From CAYJLB01 sp964370845 (GTDB lineage: Bacteria > Bacillota > Clostridia > Oscillospirales > Ruminococcaceae), in the NCBI GenBank assembly GCA_964370845.1, contig CAYJLB010000029.1, positions 1-24,161 of the forward strand: a stretch of 24,161 bases of DNA, in the 5' to 3' direction. Shown piece by piece: positions 23,393 to 24,161 of this stretch (within the stretch, counting starts at the first letter, position 1; each line of letters starts with the position of its first letter). The position numbers and the translations under genes were made by a program. Below the pieces are notes generated by a model, which did no database searches, was not told where the DNA came from, and worked only from the letters and a program-made list of their open reading frames with translations.

Positions 23393-23830
23393 TTATTTTT
23401 TTCTTTTGTGATAACTATTGAAATCGAATTTTATTTCATCGCATATAAAATCAAGCATTTCCCCTGTTATATCAAATAGTTTTGTAATTGTTTCGTGGTC
23501 AACTTCAATTGGTTTATCTGCTGGGTATCTTGTTTCAATATAATACTTATTAAGCTTAACACTATCTCCTAAATACTTACGAAACTGGTCACTTGTTTGA
23601 ATAGCTTGCTTGCAAAGCCAGGTTAAGTTGTGTCCATCAAGAAGTTTTTTCCTCTTAAACAAAACATAACCCTTTAAGCCTTTTTCAATACATTGTTGAC
23701 AATGAAAGGCAACCGCGTGATAACAACGCACATCTTCAATTAAGTTTTGCGCAGCAAGGTAATCAAGTTTTGCATGAAAAAGCCAGTCGAAATACCGTCT
23801 ACTATCCGTGGAGTAATATTTATTTCTCAT
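23393..23830 (-). CDS. HEPN-domain protein
   Basis: A 145-residue helical protein of the HEPN family. The pattern FDWLFHAKLDYLAAQNL, then RCYHAVAFHCQQCIEKGLKGYVLF, then GHNLTWL and ETRYPAD matches the common HEPN (PF05168-like) layout. HEPN proteins are often RNase toxins or partners of small nucleotidyltransferases (MNT) in type VII toxin-antitoxin pairs. The R-x4-6-H RNase motif expected near the C-terminal helix, and the RX4HXY motif of HepT, are not evident, so nuclease activity is doubtful. The ATG at 23830 lies inside the last codons of the upstream nucleotidyltransferase-like gene (11-base overlap), so the two are coupled. It converges on the SpoIID/LytB gene across the terminator. Confidence 0.88.
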   Translation of the reverse strand: MRNKYYSTDSRRYFDWLFHAKLDYLAAQNLIEDVRCYHAVAFHCQQCIEKGLKGYVLFKRKKLLDGHNLTWLCKQAIQTSDQFRKYLGDSVKLNKYYIETRYPADKPIEVDHETITKLFDITGEMLDFICDEIKFDFNSYHKRKK

Positions 23831-24128
23831 ACAAAATTACCCCCGTTTTACTAATTTTATTTGCAAAACTTCCGTTGATTTCACAAATTTCTTTCCACTC
23901 GTCAAGGGTATATAAAATCACATCAAAAGGATTTTCACAATCAAGACCTAAATAAATCTCGCTTTCGATTTCATCTAAATCAACATCATTTTCTAAAATA
24001 ACACAAATTTTAAAGGAAGAAATTTCTCCACTTGCGGAATATTTTTTGCTAATAAGAATAATTTTCAATGGATTACAAACATCCAAAATGCTTTCTTTTA
24101 AGTCATAAATTACAGCTTCTTGATTCAT
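23820..24128 (-). CDS. Small MNT-like nucleotidyltransferase fold protein, apparently lacking its active site
   Basis: A 102-residue protein (ATG at 24128, 12 bases after GAGAAAGGG; a TTG at 24140 would add four residues). Its layout resembles the MNT partner of HEPN proteins: one helix, a strand-turn region ILISKKYSASGEISS, a strand FKICVIL, a segment FDVILYTLDEW, and the closing NKISKTGVILYEK. In active MNT proteins the turn reads GS-x-ARG and is followed by SD-x-D. Here the Gly-Ser and both aspartates are absent and only the later Asp in FDVIL remains. I therefore infer a catalytically dead fold, assigned from position next to the HEPN gene and from overall pattern. Confidence in the gene is high; confidence in the family is moderate. 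Confidence 0.65.
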   Translation of the reverse strand: MNQEAVIYDLKESILDVCNPLKIILISKKYSASGEISSFKICVILENDVDLDEIESEIYLGLDCENPFDVILYTLDEWKEICEINGSFANKISKTGVILYEK

Positions 24129-24161
24129 AGCTTTAATCAACCCTTTCTCCTTTGTTGTATA

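Overview
The window is AT-rich (by eye about one third G+C), densely coded on both strands, and reads as chromosome of an endospore-forming, Gram-positive anaerobe of the Clostridia (Bacillota). The evidence is SpoIIE, SpoVS and a SpoIID/LytB-domain protein, strong AGAAAGGA-type ribosome binding sites, an RsgI-like anti-sigma factor, and the ymdB-spoVS pair known from spore formers. No species is claimed. There is no tRNA, rRNA, CRISPR array, insertion sequence, phage gene or plasmid origin, and no stretch over 300 bases without a gene.

Layout. (1) 1-1.7 kb, minus: an ECF sigma factor with its translationally coupled membrane anti-sigma factor, whose Asp/Glu tail runs off the left edge. (2) 1.8-5.1 kb, minus: spoIIE, closed by its own terminator, and rsmA. 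(3) 5.2-8.4 kb: a dCMP deaminase, a convergent amidohydrolase, then a radical SAM/SPASM gene with no standard start codon in front of a DUF368 (PopT-type) membrane protein. (4) 8.4-12.5 kb: the CCA-adding enzyme (minus), then ymdB, spoVS, a low-molecular-weight tyrosine phosphatase and a solitary HisA of the eukaryotic type (plus). (5) 12.6-17.4 kb, minus: nifS-nifU and, upstream, nadB-nadC-rnhA. (6) 17.5-21.9 kb, plus: hflX, a diacylglycerol-kinase-like lipid kinase, and an OmpR/PhoB response regulator overlapping its histidine kinase. (7) 22.1-23.4 kb, plus: a secreted SpoIID/LytB protein. (8) 23.4-24.1 kb, minus: a HEPN-domain protein overlapping a small protein that looks like an MNT nucleotidyltransferase without its active site.

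Most genes are housekeeping: rRNA and tRNA maturation, dCMP and NAD synthesis, Fe-S assembly, ribosome-associated GTPase, lipid recycling and sporulation. NifS and NifU form one Fe-S unit. NadB and NadC flank the missing quinolinate synthase step (nadA is not here). The accessory or less understood parts are the sigma/anti-sigma pair, the radical SAM-PopT pair, the orphan eukaryotic-type HisA and the HEPN/degenerate-MNT pair. Several sigma-A-like promoters with near-ideal 17-base spacing and five convincing hairpin terminators mark transcription-unit borders. Where alternative starts exist I preferred the one 8-13 bases after the AGGA of the ribosome binding site, the spacing seen in genes with only one possible start.
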